In this document: positions 1 to 8,743 of the stretch, piece by piece | Layout of the letters: every line of letters starts with the position of its first letter | Position numbering within the stretch: position 1 is the stretch's first letter | Assembly: GCA_002803225.1 (NCBI GenBank) | Contig: NXFV01000797.1 | Coordinates: forward strand, 1 to 14,860 | Origin: Gamarada debralockiae | Lineage: Eukaryota; Ascomycota; Leotiomycetes; Helotiales; Hyphodiscaceae | Reading direction: 5' to 3' | DNA: 14,860 nucleotides | Notes under the pieces: generated by a model | Database searches by the model: none | The model's input: the letters and a program-made list of their open reading frames with translations, nothing else | Told to the model about the DNA's origin: nothing | Made by a program: the position numbers and the translations under genes

Positions 1-71
1 ATTCTGATACAGTGAAACCTGGATATAAGAATATCGTTGGTTCCAAGGGTTATATTCTAATAGAGGGGTAT

Positions 72-93
72 CCTTGTACAAGGGGTCACGTGA
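72..93. repeat. Paired palindromes in element 1 subterminal region
   Basis: A perfect 12-bp palindrome CCTTGTACAAGG lies at 72-83 and TCACGTGA (E-box core CACGTG) at 86-93, both just inside the left end of the TIR element. They could be transposase or host-factor sites or simply chance. Confidence 0.3.
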
Positions 94-181
94 GGCTAAA
101 ATCTTCGAATCCGAATTTGACTCTGAAACGCTCAAAACTGTAGAGTTTAATCAAAACGCATGTAGATTACCTATTATAGAC

Positions 182-372
182 TAGTCCCTAGACCTAAAGA
201 AACTTGTGATTATTGTTTGCTTCCTGTTTTCATACCTAGCTTGCACTCTCCTTCTCTCTATCCGATTTAAGTGCTGATAGTGCTCTCGCTGGCGCTTTCG
301 AATGCGTTGCCACTCGAGATCAGTGATCGCACAACACTTTTGAGAAGGTTTTACTAATAATGATAATAAGGA
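182..372 (-). pseudogene. Possible transposase C-terminal remnant
   Basis: Read on the minus strand, this stretch is open for about 60 codons inside the TIR element. It has no start codon of its own and ends in TAG near 182. The translation is strongly basic and charged, with a heptad-like run around DLEWQRIRKRQREHYQHLNR and then IERRRVQARYENRK before the stop. Such Arg/Lys/Gln-rich helical tails are common at the C-terminus of fungal pogo-type transposases. No DDE catalytic residues are present. This would be the last piece of a transposase left after internal deletion. The assignment rests on composition and context, so a chance open frame cannot be excluded. Confidence 0.35.
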
Positions 373-552
373 AGGAGCTATTACTATAAGAATATTGGCT
401 GTGGTCTATAGGGTTGGGACTGTAGGATCGTACGAATATTCTTATCGGGAAGACATTCTTATGTTCCACCAAAATACGCTAGGGACTGAGGGTCGTATTC
501 TTATTGGTCAGGTATTCTTATCTACAGGATTCTTACATTTGGGCTATGACTG

Positions 553-1297
553 GCACAATTGTACAAGTGTACGAGGCGAAAGATGTAGGAGAAGACAACT
601 TGGTTAAGAAGGATATTAATTGGATTCAGTATTTAATCAGGGGTTGAGGACTGCTAGTTCGAATCTTCTGGGAAACGTAAATGACTTTATACGTATTCTC
701 CAGATCTGGAGATTCTATGGCTTTTTGTGGATTGGCAGTTCGTGATCCATGCTCCATCCCATCCCACTTATCCCACTAGGCGGCGGGGCTTTAGCTTGGA
801 GGCTCCACTTGTCGGCTGTCACACCACAAGTTCTTGGTTTGCAAGGCAGCTTTCAACGACATGATGCGACCAGCATCTGCGGCACTGGATGCAGTGTGTG
901 CCAGTTGAGGGGAATCCCTGGCTTCTGCTCGTGGCCATTCTGTGCTAGCCGGGCGCGGATGAATTGAGTCAGCGTCCCCCTAACACCGTGGCTCGACCCC
1001 TACTACTGTACCTTCGGAAGTCATCCGTCAACTAGCGGGTGTAATGGTGGAACATTCAGAATGTAGCCAATCAAGCACAGGTGTTTGCAGGCCAGGCTTG
1101 GCTCGGCTTTATTGACCTAAGGTTTTCATTGGCATTTGAATGCGCTGATGGGATGCAGTGCAGTTGACAACAACAACAACATGGGAGTGACTTATTATCT
1201 TGGCTGCCTATGATACTCGACAGGGGGTTTGAACTACCCCGGCAGAAGCAATTCATGTTTTTGCTCTGCCGCTCTGTGAGTTGTAGATGTTCGGCCA
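553..1297. other. Intergenic stretch without a recognisable gene
   Basis: Between the TIR element and the AKR promoter there is no coding-like frame on either strand; the short open frames have no splice logic or domain character. A short (CAA)n microsatellite (GACAACAACAACAACATG) lies near 1167-1182. T-arm-like strings near 660 and 1230 do not extend to tRNA cloverleaves. Confidence 0.5.
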
Positions 1298-1316
1298 GCT
1301 CCGAGAGCTACTCCGA
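1298..1316 (+). promoter_or_regulatory. Candidate cluster regulator site, AKR promoter
   Basis: GCTCCGAGAGCTACTCCGA ends 190 nt upstream of the AKR start codon. It matches GCTCCGAGAGTTACCCCGG in the MFS promoter at 16 of 19 positions, all differences being transitions, in the same orientation and at a similar distance from the ATG. Both copies contain two CCG triplets, and the similarity continues upstream as CGGxCA. Spaced CCG/CGG triplets are the usual target of fungal Zn2Cys6 activators, so this is a candidate common operator. The factor is not in the window. Confidence 0.45.
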
Positions 1317-1505
1317 TCCCCGCCCCGTTCTGATATGGAACTGATCATTTTCCGTAACAGTGTGATACTTGCCTGGATCTCAACCGCTGGCTAGGTGTTT
1401 CAAAAACATTTAGTCACATTTCGAAAATTCTAAATTAGAGAGAGGGCTTGTCATTTGTCTCTCACACTTAAACAAACAATCAACCAACCTTCTAGAAACC
1501 CGGAA

Positions 1506-2633
1506 ATGGAGTATACCAGGTAATTGAATTCCGTAGGGCTTCCTATTTGTTTCATTTGTGTTAACAATTTTATAGATTGGGAGACTCGGGACTCTATATC
1601 TCAAAGGTCTTACTTGGTACTGCCAGCTATGGTTCTTCTAGGTGGCAAGAATGGGTCCTCGAGGAAGAAGCGGCACTTCCGCTACTCGAGCATGCTTTTA
1701 AACTTGGAATAAACACATGGGATACAGTTGGTGTTCCATCCACGACGAATTTCATTCTCAAAACTAATAGTTTCCTTTCAGGCAGACGCCTACTCAAATG
1801 GACGATCCGAAGAGATTGTGGGCAAAGCTATCAGGGAATTCAACATCCCTCGGTCCGATGTTGTCATTCTCAGCAAGATTTACTACGCTATTGACCCAGT
1901 CAACCAGTCACCTATATCAGCAAATATGATCAAGGACAAGCAAGGACTTGTGAATCGGGTTGGTCTTTCGCGAAAACACATTTTTGATGCCGTTGAAGCC
2001 AGTTGCAAGAGACTTGGAACATACATCGATGTGCTTCAAATCCACCGCCTAGACCGCGAAACGCCAGCAAAAGAAATCATGAGAGCTTTGAATGATGTCG
2101 TCGAAAGCGGCCAGGTTAGATACCTCGGCGCCAGCTCAATGGCAGCCTGGGAGTTCCAGAAGCTTCAGAATGTTGCCGAGGCCAACGGGTGGCACAAGTT
2201 CATTTCCATGCAAAACTATTACAATATCTTGTATCGAGAAGAAGAGCGAGAGATGATCCCCTACTGTCAGGATAGTGGCGTTGGAATTATACCATGGAGC
2301 CCATTAGCACGAGGTGTGCTTGCTCATCCTTGGACGGAACGGAGTTCGAAGAGAGAGCAGACTGATAAATTGTTGGCATCTTTGGTGAGAGGTCGAGGCA
2401 GTGAGGTCGAAGAGGCCCTTGTGGATCGCGTTACTGAAGTTGCGAAGAAACATGGTGTGCCGATGGCTACTATTGCACTTGCTTGGTGCTTGAAGAAAAA
2501 GGTCTACCCCATTTCAGGTCTCAACAGCAAAGATCGAATCGACGAAGCGGTGTCTTCTGTGAGCTTTAAGCTTAGCGATGAAGACGCAACTTATATAGAA
2601 GAACTCTACGTGCCAAAAGAAGTGGCGTACTAG
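1506..2633 (+). CDS. Aldo-keto reductase, 338 aa
   Basis: NAD(P)H-dependent reductase of aldehydes or ketones, TIM-barrel AKR superfamily, probably cytosolic (no signal peptide). Exons are 1506-1519, 1576-1726 and 1782-2633. Introns are 56 nt (GTAATT...TATAG) and 55 nt (GTTGGT...TTTCAG, branch CTAAT). The 14-nt first exon supplies MEYTR and joins in frame to LGDSGLYISK. The catalytic tetrad is visible: Asp54 and Tyr59 in DTADAYSNGRSEE, Lys87 in VILSK, His143 in LQIHRLD. GINTWDTADAYSNGRSEEIV is the family's signature region. Length is normal and no lesion was seen. Overall it resembles the fungal AKRs often called YakC-like or versiconal-type reductases; substrate unknown. It converges with the FAD oxidase on the minus strand (272 bp between stop codons). 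AATAAA lies at 2638-2643. Its promoter holds the motif shared with the MFS gene. Confidence 0.92.
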
Positions 2634-2905
2634 AGGTAATAAAGATGCATTTAAAGAAAATTTTTGCCTCAAAGAGCTGCTAGTTTTGTGGTTTCGAAAG
2701 CGCCGAGATTATCTTCTTCGCGTCAAGCGCATTGCACATTTGGTTGTTACCGCAAATTACAATCAAGCAGCTGGGGTAGGGAAGCATATGGAAGACCGCA
2801 ATGCCAATCCCAGTATGAAGAGAAGTAAGCTTAGCTTTAAAGACAAAAGAAAATATCCTTTCGCAAAGTAAGAAACCAGACCATCCTCAACCCTCCACAA
2901 AAAGA
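2634..2905. other. Convergent 3' intergenic region
   Basis: This 272-bp gap separates the stop codons of the AKR (+) and the FAD oxidase (-) and must hold both 3' UTRs. AATAAA follows the AKR stop closely. The open frame in it has no protein character and is not called as a gene. Confidence 0.6.
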
Positions 2906-4887
2906 TTACACACGGCATAAGCGACCACTGGGAAGCTCTTTTGCAACCCACTCATCGCTACCAACAGCCCTGTTCGCATAGAAAACAGAGTTTGGATCAT
3001 AGACTCCCTTAATTGCCCGAAGTCGGTCATAATTTACTCCGAAGAAAGCATTTTTCCAATCTAAATTAATCAGGCATTAGTGTGAACACTTCCCTCATGC
3101 TTGTTGCAAAGATACACACCTGGCTCTTGAGAATCCGCCTGTTTCAGCAATGTTAGCCCTTTTCTCAATGTTAATAGAAAGCGAAAGAACCCATACCTCG
3201 TTCATGTAAGCAAATCCACCACCTGAGACTTCTTTCAAAATAGGCATGTACACGTTTGTTAGGACGTCAGCTTGGCTAATCATCTTCGAATATGGGGTTG
3301 TGGTGTCCCAGCTACTGTAAGATGTTAGCGTTTGTGCACAAATTGTGGACATAAACCCTACAGAGTAACCTGGGCGTGAATAAGGGTATCTCTCCAGGCT
3401 GGTAAAACAGCATTATCAACGTCTCCAGCCACTGCCAATGAAACATTTACAGCAAATCCTTTGAATTGCAATCCATCTGAGGCTATTCTTCTAGCCACAG
3501 CCGTAACTCCTGTCGTATTATCCACAACCATGGACCTTGGAATCAGATAGCCACCAGCTTGTCCTTTGCCAACAGTAAAATGGAAAATATCTCTGGTGCC
3601 GGTGTATTCTGATACATAGTCAGAGAATTGAGTGATTTGGAAGGCATAAGTGATATTGAGAGCGATCAGTGCCTCCAGATAGGGCTCGAAAATTTCCTCC
3701 ACAGTCGCCTTGGGGATGTTTGGACCATGGATAAAGCCCGTGAAAGTCCCGTTTCCAATAGATGCTACCATAAAAACGCCGGCATCAACAATTCTGGGGA
3801 GCTTGGTATGGTATGTTTCGATGGCCGTCCAGAAGTCCTCAGATGCAGATGTAAAGTTCAGTGAGCCACCAGCGATTGGTGTGTCTGCATGAGCTTTCAT
3901 CGTGACATTGTAAACGACCCCATATGTCCCACCTCCACCACCAGACAAGGCCCAGAAGAGGTCAGAGTTTTCCGTGCGTGAGGCCGTCCGGAGTACCCCA
4001 GTCCCATCAACAACTTGCCATTCCAGAACTTGATCGGCAGAAAGTCCATAGATATTAGAGAGAGGTGAATGGCCTCCACCCTGAGTATAACCACCAACAG
4101 TTCCCACACTAGCACAAGCACCTGCTAAGAAAACCTTACCATAGCCTTTGGCAATTGCGTTTAGTTGATAGCCTTCTATACCTGCTCCGATTGTTGCTGC
4201 TGGACCTTTGTAATATGGCCCGTCATAATCGAAAAAGTTTGTGCTCTGAACATTGTGCATCCATAATGATAACGAACCCGCTCCAGTGCTCTTTCCCATG
4301 TAACTATTTAGATTAGACTATTTCCTGCAGGATTTGGCAAGAAACTTACTCATGGCCGGTGTTCTTGACAGTGAGACGAATGTTGTATGTGCTTGCAAAG
4401 GCAATACCCTTAGAGATGTCTCCAGGTTCTTTGATTCGGATTGAATACCAGGGATAGTTTCCGAGAGAGCAGGTTGTGTTCTCCGGGGTAAAGGGGTCGC
4501 AGCTGTTGTTTGTGAACAGAGGGTTCATAATACCCGATGGATAATCATCACTGAGACACACAAATGTTAGTAACCTTGACGTTGGCAGCCAGGTATACGA
4601 AGCTCTTACAAGGTTGAAGGATTGTTATAACCAGCTTGGAAAGCTGCGCATGCGGTCGCATCATAGTTTGGGTTATGGCAAGGAGATCCTAGAGGGACGG
4701 TCTTGATCAACCGTCCCGAAATGGAGCTGTTCAATGCGGCCCATTCCGAGTCCGATGGCCAACAAGTATCACCCGGATAGCACTTGCAGTCGTTTGATTT
4801 TGTTTTGAGACTAAGAGCCGATGAAGAGGCAAAAAAGTCAGCTAGAATCGCGATTGTACCAACGCGTGCAAAAAATGGTGTGAACAT
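2906..4887 (-). CDS. Secreted FAD-linked oxidase (BBE / isoamyl-alcohol-oxidase type)
   Basis: Flavin oxidase with an FAD_binding_4 (PCMH-type) domain and a C-terminal BBE domain; it would oxidise an alcohol or carbon-hydride bond and reduce O2 to H2O2, outside the cell or in the secretory path. Exons on the minus strand: 4887-4610, 4550-4350, 4303-3362, 3314-3197, 3138-3120 (19 nt) and 3060-2906. Introns are 59, 46, 47, 58 and 59 nt, all GT-AG. Product 570 aa. Residues 1 to about 24 form a signal peptide; the Cys-rich start CKCYPGDTCWPSDSEWAALN resembles fungal isoamyl alcohol oxidases (MreA/ZEB1 group). His159 in NTGHDYMGKS and Cys223 in GACASVGTVGG fit the two covalent flavin anchors. YDPNSVFYANRA (540-551) is the BBE tail. 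An in-frame ATG at 4968 would add 27 residues. No lesion was seen. Substrate unknown. Confidence 0.9.
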
Positions 4888-5622
4888 GTTGGTGGCGCAA
4901 TTCGTGAGAGCGAGAATGCTGGAAGCAAGAAAACCAATAAAATGATAATCTGGGGCCAAGCAGAACAAAGGAACGCTGCGAAGATGATTACTTGTACCTG
5001 ATCTCTAGGAGGACTATGACTTGGGAGTCCGGCTGTGCCGTATGGCAATGCTGCCACGGCTGCTGGCTATTCCACAAACAATACGAATTGAAGCCACATT
5101 GATAGAGAAAGATTCCTAAAGATGATTTATTGGAGAATACTTAATGTAGCCATGCGGCGCAGAAATATCGGCAAGAAAGGGGGAGTCTGCCGGACGAGAG
5201 TATTAGAGTGATTCTTTCAGAACCCGGCAACTCACGCTCCTGTATCGAGTCCAATGAAGGGAGGTTGAAGACCGGCAAAACCACCGGAGAGTGGGTTTGC
5301 TCAAATAGGCCCTCTTGGCCGAAATATCAGATATAAGATTACTATAGCAAAGGGTTTTAATATCGGGCGCAAGAGGCTTTGCGGTGGTCCCAGTCCTGCC
5401 GACCCGAGGTCCTGGAAATTCGGGCTATTTGCCGGACATGCTCCGAGAGTTACCCCGGACTTCCACCAGCTTGACTCTGCAAAATTTCGTCCATTTGTAT
5501 TTTCCATTTTATATTCATAAGCGTTGTATCGTTGCAAAGTCGATCAAACGTTTTTATTTTAGCTTGGTTCAAACTGATTCGCAGATCGATTCTCGCTCTT
5601 GTCGCATCTGAACTCACCCAAC
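4888..5622. promoter_or_regulatory. Divergent promoter between FAD oxidase and MFS transporter
   Basis: About 735 bp separate the two divergent start codons (650 bp if the oxidase starts at 4968). The region is rich in CGG/CCG triplets: ACCGGCAAAACCACCGG near 5271-5287, CGGGCTATTTGCCGG near 5431-5445, and the shared motif at 5450-5468. TTTTATATTCATAA near 5507-5520 could be a TATA region for the transporter. A shared bidirectional promoter would co-regulate export/import and oxidation. No gene-like frame was found inside it. Confidence 0.6.
5450..5468 (+). promoter_or_regulatory. Candidate cluster regulator site, MFS promoter
   Basis: GCTCCGAGAGTTACCCCGG ends 155 nt before the MFS start codon. 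It is the counterpart of the AKR promoter motif at 1298-1316 (16/19 identical, transitions only) and also contains a CCG-N10-CGG arrangement. The GMC promoter has only a weak relative, GCTCCGCAGATACTT near 8664-8678. Confidence 0.45.
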
Positions 5623-7858
5623 ATGACAGAAGAAAAGACCGTCAGGCAGGCCCATGCGGAACAAGATGAGATAGCACCCCATCATCCGGAGATCGACCAT
5701 GTACCAGCAAGTCATCTCGATATCGATAAGGAGACTGCGGAGTACGCTGGGAATGTCCCTACCCACATTGACAAGGCTACAAACAGAACACTTTTCTGGA
5801 CTGTTAACAGGAGAATCTTGGCAGTCATGCTCGGGGTAAGTGATAATAAACCACTGAACAGTTGGAAAGAAATGGAAGAAGAAGAAGAAAACCAAATAAG
5901 ACTCTAGACTAATTGGATTTTGTAGACATACTTCTGTCAATCCTTAGACAAGGGGACCCTCGGCTTCAGCTCAATTATGGGCATTCAGAAGGATGCGCAT
6001 CTTCATGGAGCCGATTATTCGTGGGAAAGTAGCCTCTTCTAAGCGTTTTGGGTCATCTCTAACGCCTTTCAGCTTGGTACAATTCTGTACTTGGGAGTTC
6101 TAGCTGGCGAATATCCGGCAAACTTCCTGCTTCAGAAGCTGCCAGTCGCGAAGTTCCTTTCTGCAAAGTAAGTTAGCGGAAGTGCAACTTTTTGTGATTA
6201 TTGCTGATGTGATTGTAGCGTGCTGTGCTGGGGAATTGTCATCTGCTGTAGTGCTGCTACTCACAATTTCAAGGGCTTGATGGTCGTGAGATTCTTGCTC
6301 GGGTGAGTGATTATATTGAGATACGACCGGGACCGTATATGTTAATGATTATGACAGCCTTTTCGAAGCTACTGTCCAGCCAGCATTTATCATCATGACT
6401 GCTATGTGGTACACAAAGAGCGAACAGACAGTGCTGACCAGCATCTGGTACTGCATGCAAGGTGTCCAGCTTATGGTTCGTCACTTCCGCGCCTTGAACA
6501 TAAGTCTTATCAATCCTTAAACACCTCTTTGCAAGCCCAAAACTCTATTTACAATACTAACTATTTCTAATTTAGGTAGGAGGTCTGATCGCGTACGGAT
6601 GTTCACAGTGAGTTCATACTTCTGATACAATCAACAACCCCTCTAACACAGAAGCAGTTATGTAGGACATGCAATTAAATCATGGCAACTTCTCTTCCTC
6701 TGTCTGGGTCTTCTGACTTGTGCCTGGGCACTCTTCATCGGTTGGTGGCTGCCGGACTCTCCGATGGCGGCTAAGTGTTTCTCGGAAGATGAAAAGCGTC
6801 TTATGATTGAGCGAGTTAGAGTCAACGAGACCGGAATTCAGAACAAGAAGTACAAGCGTTACCAAATTATCGAGACTCTTACAGACCCAGCTGTTTATTT
6901 AATTGTGCTGATGCAAGCTTGCGGTACTCTCGTCATTGGAGGTACGTCGAAGAATACGTTTGCTAGGGCCGAAAGGTTGACTAATAACGGCTTTATAGGT
7001 CTTGGGGTCTTTTCCAACTTGATTATTGCCAGCTTCGGGTATAGTACCCTACAGACTGATCTCTTGAATATTGCTCAGGGCGCTCTGACTATCTTGGTGA
7101 TGGTTGGCTCCGCCTGGCTCTCGCAGAAAACGGGACAGACAATATTGGTCATGCATGCGTGGACTCTGTAAGTGTCATACTTTTTTCTCCCTTGAGCTGA
7201 ATATGTCTTCTCGCAATTTCTTGTAACTTCCCTTCTCTGTAAGCTCTTGCAAATTTGGTATCTCATCAATTAGCAAGCTAACTTTCAGGACAACAGGCCC
7301 CCAATTGCAGGGAGTGCCGTAATATATGCAATCGCACCTAACAAGCACACACGTGTTGGACTGTTAATTGCATTCTACTGCACCCAGTTCATTCTTGCGG
7401 AAGGGAATCTCCTCTTTTCCCTCATCTCTCGAAACATCGCTGGGCAAACGAAGAAATCCACCACCTTGGCTATTTCATTTATCTTCTGGGCTGGTGGAAA
7501 TGCAGCAGCACCTCAGGTTTATCCTCCTTTGCAGATAGTCGAATATTTTATAATTGACTCCCAACAGATCTTCCAATCAAAAGACTCTCCAAGGTACCAC
7601 AAGGCTCTCACGGCCCATTTGTGCCTTTATTGTGTCTATAACCTTCTGTTGGCCGCTCTCCGGATGATTTATATCCAGAGAAATAAGCAAAAGAGAGCTG
7701 CTGCTATAAGTGCGCTCACTGTTGAACCATCTGGGAATTTGCTTGAGCCCGATGCCAAGATCTCCCACAGCTATGCGTTTGATGACCTGACAGACAAGGA
7801 GAACCCGGACTTCCGTGTAAGAATTTCTAGATATGCTTCCGATTTGGGTGACTATTAA
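5623..7858 (+). pseudogene. MFS transporter, Dal5-like (ACS family), splice-donor mutant
   Basis: Membrane symporter of the anion:cation symporter branch (allantoate/nicotinate permease-like). Exons: 5623-5835, 5926-6024, 6073-6167, 6219-6302, 6358-6475, 6576-6607, 6655-6941, 6999-7167, 7297-7516, 7568-7858; this gives 535 aa, a normal length. Family marks: TYFCQSLDKGTLGFSSIMG in the first helix, LAGEYPANFLLQ in the second, RFLLGLFEATVQPA, WWLPDSPMAAKCFSEDEK in the middle loop, and DLTDKENPDFR near the C-terminus. Between SW and LGTILYLG lies a 48-nt sequence (6025-6072) with intron features: branch CTAAC, acceptor TTTCAG, phase 0. Its donor, however, reads GAAAGT, not GTAAGT. If it is retained, TAA at 6040-6042 ends the protein after codon 109. 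The remaining nine exons are intact. It is either a recent pseudogene, an assembly error, or a rare GA-AG intron. Confidence 0.82.
6025..6072 (+). other. Intron with non-canonical GA donor
   Basis: The segment begins GAAAGTAGCC and ends TAACGCCTTTCAG. Removing it joins TCG TGG to CTT GGT ACA in phase 0 and restores the family sequence SWLGTILYLG. Its 48-nt length is typical for this locus. Only the second base of the donor (A at 6026 instead of T) departs from consensus. Confidence 0.75.
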
Positions 7859-8205
7859 TGCTAACCGACCCCCTAGTATGCTGTTTAGTTCTATACTATA
7901 GCTATTGTATAATTGCTTACTATGATCTTTTGACGATTACATCTCGTGCTTGGTTATGATGACATTTATAGTAGTGGTTCCCAATACTTAGGCAAGAATT
8001 GGTGGAGATGGACGAGATAATATATATCAATAGTCTTGAAACAGTAGCTCTCAGAATACAGTAATGAGCTGTATACCAATCGCTATGGCAACAAGCAGTC
8101 ATGTAGGGAAGTGAGACAAGTAAGGGGTGTAGAGTGGTTGTATTTGTTACGAATTAAGGAGTGAAGATCAGGGCCTCTTCTCTCCTTATATCTAGGCTCT
8201 ATCAT

Positions 8206-8223
8206 CTACGTAATACTACGTAG
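8206..8223. repeat. CTACGTA inverted repeat
   Basis: CTACGTAATACTACGTAG has 7-bp arms (CTACGTA/TACGTAG) around ATAC. It could be a factor-binding site or a small hairpin; no function is assigned. Confidence 0.45.
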
Positions 8224-8282
8224 ACTAGTATGTTACCTCATAGCTGCTTCGGTTCCACTCCTAGCTAGTTCTTGGTTTCCCA

Positions 8283-8304
8283 TATCACGTGATAAATTCA
8301 CGTG
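8283..8304. promoter_or_regulatory. Double CACGTG (E-box) site
   Basis: TATCACGTGATA (8283-8294) is a perfect 12-bp palindrome centred on CACGTG, and a second CACGTG follows at 8299-8304, 13 bp from start to start. CACGTG is the target of fungal bHLH factors (Pho4/Cbf1/SREBP types). It lies about 440 bp upstream of the GMC start. It could regulate the GMC gene or belong to an old repeat. Confidence 0.4.
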
Positions 8305-8563
8305 CTTAGATTTTGACCAAAAAGTCTCTGGGGGAGATCCGATACCTAGCCGTAAGTGATGTCCCCGAAACACCTTGTTTCAACAAATAGTAGTATATAT
8401 TTTTGGAAGAGTAAAGGTATATTATTACAGAGTTAATTTACGGCGAACAAACCTGTCAATTCAGAATTTCTGTTTGTGTTGCGTTGGAAAGTTTGCCATT
8501 AAGGTGAGCATTCCGCTGTCCCGGTTATCCGCGCACCCTTGGCGATTCTGGTGATTGTAAGCA

Positions 8564-8625
8564 CTAATCATTCGGCTAGCGCCCCCAACGCATATTGGGT
8601 GAGGGGGCGCTAGCCGAACGATTAG
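8564..8625. repeat. Long hairpin: 23-bp arms, one mismatch
   Basis: The left arm, 8564-8586 (begins CTAATCATTCGGCTAGCG), and right arm, 8603-8625 (ends CGCTAGCCGAACGATTAG), are reverse complements at 22 of 23 positions with a 16-nt spacer. CCCAA/TTGGG at 8584-8588 and 8595-8599 can also pair as a nested alternative. ATTGTAAG (8554-8561) and AATGTAAG (8633-8640) flank it. It could be a minimal foldback element (two fused TIRs), a cruciform, or a large operator 118 bp upstream of the GMC ATG. Confidence 0.8.
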
Positions 8626-8743
8626 CTGACATAATGTAAGTCTAAAGGAGGCGCATGATCGCCGCTCCGCAGATACTTGTGGACCTGAAGCTTCCCAACA
8701 GCGATCGCACTTCTTTTGTTTTCAAGTTCAAGTTATCTGAAGA

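Larger units (their letters stand above)
10..552. mobile_element. Degenerate Tc1/mariner (pogo-like) TIR element
   Basis: The left end begins after a TA (8-9) with CAGTGAAACCTGGATATAAG. The right end, read on the minus strand from 552, begins CAGTCATAGCCCAAATGTAAG, so the two ends form imperfect inverted repeats. Many internal copies of ATAAGAATA/TATTCTTAT lie in the last 180 bases, the subterminal repeat pattern of fungal pogo/Fot1-type elements and their MITEs. No TA follows the right end, so the target duplication is lost or the boundary is inexact. The minus-strand right end also shares AAGAATCCTKTAGATAAGAA with the right end of the element at 11823-12247, so both belong to related families. 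The middle part may encode a transposase tail (separate entry). The family name is inferred from TIR style and TA preference. Confidence 0.65.
7859..8743. other. Intergenic region MFS-GMC with several palindromes
   Basis: The 885-bp gap carries the MFS 3' region and the GMC promoter. It has no gene-like frame. It holds a 7-bp-arm palindrome at 8206-8223, an E-box pair at 8283-8304, and a near-perfect long hairpin at 8564-8625 (separate entries). The first part is AT-rich. Confidence 0.55.

Noticed and set aside
640..690. tRNA-like B-box (TAGTTCGAATCTT) near 658
   Set aside because: The flanking bases do not form a 5-bp T-stem, and no A-box or acceptor stem is found at the right distance.
1210..1245. 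Possible T-arm on the minus strand (GGGGTAGTTCAAACCCCC)
   Set aside because: Stem-loop geometry is wrong for a tRNA T-arm and no other cloverleaf arm can be drawn.
5614..5940. Minus-strand open frame opposite the first MFS exon
   Set aside because: Shadow of exon 1 and intron 1; the phenylalanine run is the complement of a GAA-rich intron.
6025..6072. Using the GT at 6029 (GTAGCC) as the MFS donor
   Set aside because: It is in phase 1 and breaks the frame with the TTTCAG acceptor. Later acceptors that restore frame delete the helix-2 residues.
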